The notes below the pieces were generated by a model that saw only the letters and a list, made by a program, of their open reading frames with translations, had not been told where the DNA came from and made no database searches. A stretch of DNA of 24,524 nt from CAYNFH01 sp964396385 (GTDB lineage: Bacteria; Armatimonadota; Chthonomonadetes; Chthonomonadales; CAJBBX01). The translations under genes and the position numbers were made by a program. Numbering within the stretch: position 1 is the stretch's first letter; each line of letters begins with the position of its first letter. The DNA lies in contig CAYNFH010000086.1 in NCBI GenBank assembly GCA_964396385.1, positions 1 through 24,524 on the forward strand. The letters are read 5' to 3'. Positions 21,795 to 24,524 of the stretch are shown here, piece after piece.

Positions 21795-23278
21795 CCTTCG
21801 CCGCCGAAGGAGTATTCGGTGGAGTAGTTCGGGGGCTCTTTTGTGATCCAGACGTCGTGCACGTGACTCTCCCGGAGGCTGGCGCCGCTGATCTTGATGA
21901 AGCTGGCGCGCTCCTGGAGCTCGCGGACCGTGCGCGCGCCCAGGTAGCCCATTCCCGAGCGGATGCCGCCAAGGAGCTGGTGCACCGTATCCGCGACCGC
22001 GCCCTTGTACGGGACGCGACCCTCCACGCCTTCCGGTACAAACCGGGCGGTGGGATCCTGGCCGTACCGGTCGCTGGAGCCTTCCTTCATGGCCGCTTCG
22101 GAGCCCATGCCACGGTAGTCCTTGTAGGCGCGGCCCTGGTACAGGACCACCTCGCCGGGGGCCTCATCTGTCCCGGCGAGGAGATTGCCGACCATGACTG
22201 CGTTCGCGCCTGCGGCCAGCGCCTTCGCTGCGTCACCGGAGAAGCGGATGCCGCCATCCGCGATGATCGGGATCCCGAACTGGCGGGCCTCCGCGGCACA
22301 CTCAGCAACAGCGGTGAGCTGCGGGACTCCGACCCCGCTCACAACGCGCGTAGTGCAGATGCTGCCGGCGCCGAGCCCGACCCGGACTCCGTCCGCTCCC
22401 GCCTCCACCAGGGCCCTCACACCCTCCGCGGTCGCCACATTGCCGGCAATCACAGGTAGGTTGGGGAATTCGCTCTTCACGGCCCGTACCGCGTTGATTA
22501 CGCCTCGCGAGTGGCCGTGGGCCGCATCCACCACGATGAGGTCCACCCCTGCTTCGTGCAGCGCCGCGGTGCGCCCCACCGGGTCGCGAAGGGGACCGAT
22601 GGCCGCGCCGACCCGCAGGCGACCCTTGGAATCCTTGGTGGCGTTGGGATGCTCGCGGACCTTCTGGATGTCCTTGATGGTGATCAGGCCGAGAAGCTTG
22701 AAGTCGTTGTCCACGATCGGGAGCTTCTCGATCCGGTTGGCCTGGAGGATGGCCTGAGCCTGCTCCAGCGTGGTGCCGAGAGGGCTGGTAACGAGCTTCT
22801 CCTTGCGGGTCATGAGGTCGCTGACCGGCCTGCGAAAGTTGGTCTCGAAGCGGATGTCACGGTTAGTGAGGATGCCGACGAGCCGGCCGCCGTCCTCGGT
22901 GATGGGCACGCCGGAGATGTGGTACCGCTCCATGAGCGCCAGGGCGTCCTGGATGGTCTTGTCCGGCGAGAGGGAGATGGGGTTAACGATGATGCCGTGC
23001 TCGGAGCGCTTTACCCTATCCACCTCCGTGGCCTGACGGTCCACAGACATATTGCGGTGGATGACTCCGATTCCGCCTTCACGCGCCACGGCGATGGCCA
23101 TGCGCGCTTCGGTCACACGGTCCATGGGGGAGGAGAGTATGGGAGCGCGCAGCTCGATGTCGGCCGCAATGACCGTCCGGGTATCTACCTCCGCCGGAGT
23201 GACCTCCGTGGCCATGGGTACCAGGAGAACATCGTCGAAGCTCAGGCCCTCCCTGAGCAACAGCTCCGTTCCCTGCAT
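21791..23278 (-). CDS. guaB: Inosine-5'-monophosphate dehydrogenase
   Basis: The 495-residue product is a full-length IMPDH. The N-terminal GLSFDDVLLVP is followed by two CBS domains (about 93-210), GIKxGIGxGS-type phosphate loops, the catalytic C308 in GAGSICTTR, the DGGIRFSGD phosphate site and the YRGMGS flap. It oxidises IMP to XMP with NAD+, the committing step of GMP synthesis, in the cytoplasm. The catalytic loop reads GAGSICTT, whereas most bacterial enzymes have GPGSICTT; this small change is tolerated in the family. ATG 23278 has a strong Shine-Dalgarno (GGGAGGTGA) 5 bases upstream on the coding strand and a TATAAT further upstream. It shares its promoter region with the divergent deaminase-like gene. 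Confidence 0.97.
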   Translation of the reverse strand: MQGTELLLREGLSFDDVLLVPMATEVTPAEVDTRTVIAADIELRAPILSSPMDRVTEARMAIAVAREGGIGVIHRNMSVDRQATEVDRVKRSEHGIIVNPISLSPDKTIQDALALMERYHISGVPITEDGGRLVGILTNRDIRFETNFRRPVSDLMTRKEKLVTSPLGTTLEQAQAILQANRIEKLPIVDNDFKLLGLITIKDIQKVREHPNATKDSKGRLRVGAAIGPLRDPVGRTAALHEAGVDLIVVDAAHGHSRGVINAVRAVKSEFPNLPVIAGNVATAEGVRALVEAGADGVRVGLGAGSICTTRVVSGVGVPQLTAVAECAAEARQFGIPIIADGGIRFSGDAAKALAAGANAVMVGNLLAGTDEAPGEVVLYQGRAYKDYRGMGSEAAMKEGSSDRYGQDPTARFVPEGVEGRVPYKGAVADTVHQLLGGIRSGMGYLGARTVRELQERASFIKISGASLRESHVHDVWITKEPPNYSTEYSFGGEG

Positions 23279-23328
23279 CCGTCACCTCCCTTTTATGGTC
23301 GCTCGTCTCCTAACCGCGTAGTGCGTAG

Positions 23329-23334
23329 ATTATA
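23329..23334 (-). promoter_or_regulatory. guaB -10 box (TATAAT)
   Basis: A perfect TATAAT on the minus strand lies about 50 bases upstream of the guaB ATG. The -35 area falls in the GTTCAGG repeat array and has no TTGACA-like match, so the promoter may depend on an activator or an extended contact. Confidence 0.5.
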
Positions 23335-23349
23335 CCATGGGGCGGAGGG

Positions 23350-23373
23350 CGTTCAGGTGTTCAGGTGTTCAGG
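23350..23373. repeat. Three tandem YGTTCAGG units in the guaB/deaminase divergent region
   Basis: CGTTCAGG, TGTTCAGG and TGTTCAGG are adjacent and match the array at 20603-20626. Here they overlap the expected -35 region of guaB. Confidence 0.7.
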
Positions 23374-23424
23374 TGCGCGCTCCGACACACCTGGACGCCG
23401 GAACGCCGGGTATGCTGATGAATC

Positions 23425-24453
23425 ATGGCGCTGCACGCTGAGCTGCACCGGCATCTGGGCGGGGCGGTGGTACCGCGCATCTTCTGGCGGTACCTGGTGC
23501 GGCACGAGCACCCGCTCGCCGCCCAGTATCCCACCTATGAGAGCTTCGAAGAGTTCTTCACCCGTCCGCGCGCGAGCCTGGCCGAATACCTGGAGCTGCA
23601 CTCGCTGGTAGAGCGGGTCCAGCGGATGGACACGCTGGACTACTTCGTATCGAAGCTGGTGCGTGGCGCTTACGTCTTCGAGAGCATCTGCTATCTGGAG
23701 CTCCGACACACCCCCTATTTCCGAACGGACATGGACCACCCCCAGGACGAGCGGATCCAGCAGATGCGGGAGGTGGTGGAGATCGTCCACGAGGCGGGGC
23801 GGCAGGCGGAGTACCCGCTCCGAATGCGGCAGATCCTGTGCATGCATAGCCAGCTTCCTTACGAAGTGAACCGCGCCCTTCTGGATCTTGCCGCCGCCAT
23901 GCCGGAGCAGGTGTGCGGAGTGGACCTGGCCGGCCCCGACACGCTCTATGGGGAGCGGCTGGAAGAGCTGGTGGACCTTTTCCAGTACGCCCGGTCGCGG
24001 CACCTCAAGACCACCGGCCACCTGTACGAGACACCGAACGGCTGCCACCCGGAGCTGTTGCCGTACCTGGACCGTATCGGCCACGGCATCCAGATCCCGC
24101 TGCAGCATCCGGAGCTGCTCGGAGAGATCGCCGACCGGAAGCAGTGTCTGGAAGTCTGCCCGACTACCTACTTGAAGACCGGCACGCTGGAAGACCTCGG
24201 AGAGCTGAAAACCGTCTTCGACCGGTGCCGCGAGGCAGGTGTGGACATCGTGCTCTGTACGGACAATGCCGGCCTGCACAACGTGCGGTTGCCGTTCGAG
24301 ATCGAGAACCTGCTGATCCAGGACATCATCGACTTCCGGCAGCTTCGAGCATGCGAGGATGCGGCGTTCCGCCACGCCTTCGCGTGGCCCTCGCGCGAGC
24401 CGCCGGAACGGACCCTTGCCCATATCAGCTTCCCGAGCGTGCAAATTGCTTGA
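23425..24453 (+). CDS. Adenosine deaminase-like metal-dependent deaminase, divergent active site
   Basis: The 342-residue product belongs to the adenosine/AMP deaminase superfamily. H8 and H10 lie in AELHRHLGGAV, VDLAGPD at 166-172, H199 with E202 in GHLYET (ADA usually has HAGE), RIGHG with H220, LEVCPTTYLKTG, and D280 in LCTDNAG. ADA enzymes use one Zn to convert adenosine to inosine in the cytoplasm. Zn ligands and the catalytic Glu are present, but the second Asp of the usual DD pair is Asn (N281) and the usual LDG after HxH is LGG. Substrate preference may therefore differ (for example other nucleosides or futalosine-like compounds), which is inference. The ATG at 23425 is 146 bases from guaB, divergently arranged; no strong ribosome binding site is visible. 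Confidence 0.8.
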   Translation: MALHAELHRHLGGAVVPRIFWRYLVRHEHPLAAQYPTYESFEEFFTRPRASLAEYLELHSLVERVQRMDTLDYFVSKLVRGAYVFESICYLELRHTPYFRTDMDHPQDERIQQMREVVEIVHEAGRQAEYPLRMRQILCMHSQLPYEVNRALLDLAAAMPEQVCGVDLAGPDTLYGERLEELVDLFQYARSRHLKTTGHLYETPNGCHPELLPYLDRIGHGIQIPLQHPELLGEIADRKQCLEVCPTTYLKTGTLEDLGELKTVFDRCREAGVDIVLCTDNAGLHNVRLPFEIENLLIQDIIDFRQLRACEDAAFRHAFAWPSREPPERTLAHISFPSVQIA

Positions 24454-24465
24454 GCGGGCGAACGA

Positions 24466-24524
24466 ACGGTGTCATTCCGACCGAAGGGAGGAATCTGGCC
24501 TCCGGGACAGAGCTGCCAGATTCC
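24466..24524. repeat. Dispersed intergenic repeat with GGAATCTGGC/GCCAGATTCC ends
   Basis: The string GTCATTCCGACCGAAGGGAG is followed by GGAATCTGGC (24490-24499), whose exact complement GCCAGATTCC ends the window (24515-24524). This wording is typical of a repeat seen in multiple intergenic regions of some bacterial genomes. It may also act as a terminator-like hairpin for the deaminase-like gene. The element continues past the window. Confidence 0.6.

Overview
The window is about 24.5 kb of GC-rich bacterial chromosome with mixed gene orientation, frequent GTG/TTG starts and hairpin-rich intergenic spacers. No rRNA, tRNA or CRISPR array is visible. The mix of genes suggests Armatimonadota or a planctomycete-like lineage: a cytochrome c/DUF1592 protein with a Tat-exported DUF1552 partner, a many-bladed BNR/Asp-box secreted protein, a CysO-type cysteine pathway and a single bifunctional-looking Rel. 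This assignment is inference from gene content, not a taxonomic proof.

Layout. 1-4743: a terminator of an unseen upstream gene, then a LapA-like membrane protein, recJ (single-strand exonuclease) and rel ((p)ppGpp metabolism). The 278-bp recJ-rel spacer is a mosaic of short hairpins. 4744-8001 is an accessory scar. It holds an IS3-family element (4879-6176) with a frameshifted transposase, a small ORF whose start codon lies in the IS end, a small double-zinc-finger protein with a ClpX-like zinc-binding module, an RHS/YD-repeat fragment and about 690 bp without a convincing gene. 8002-8928 encodes a LmbU-like putative DNA-binding protein whose 3' half contains two operator-like palindromes.

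9013-17064: a secreted cytochrome c/PA14/DUF1592-family protein and its DUF1552 partner (+), a convergent ACS-type MFS transporter (-), a DinB-family protein and an Asp-box beta-propeller protein (+). This looks like an extracytoplasmic substrate-handling region, but the substrate cannot be read from sequence.

20899-17109 (minus strand) is the most informative block. It has a small Cys-rich hypothetical, a cyclophilin, CysM, a JAMM/Mec+ metalloprotease overlapping cysM, and a three-domain fusion of a CysO/MoaD-like ubiquitin-fold sulfur carrier, a MoeB/ThiF-type E1 adenylyltransferase and a rhodanese. Together these make up a protein-bound-sulfide cysteine biosynthesis pathway like CysM-Mec-CysO-MoeZ of mycobacteria. 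Here the carrier's GG is internal, so maturation by proteolysis (possibly by the JAMM protein itself) or function in cis must be considered.

21048-24453: a polysaccharide deacetylase (+) tail-to-tail with guaB (-), then a divergent adenosine-deaminase-like gene (+). The guaB/ada-like pair shares a 146-bp divergent promoter region and both relate to purine metabolism. The window ends in a typical dispersed intergenic repeat.
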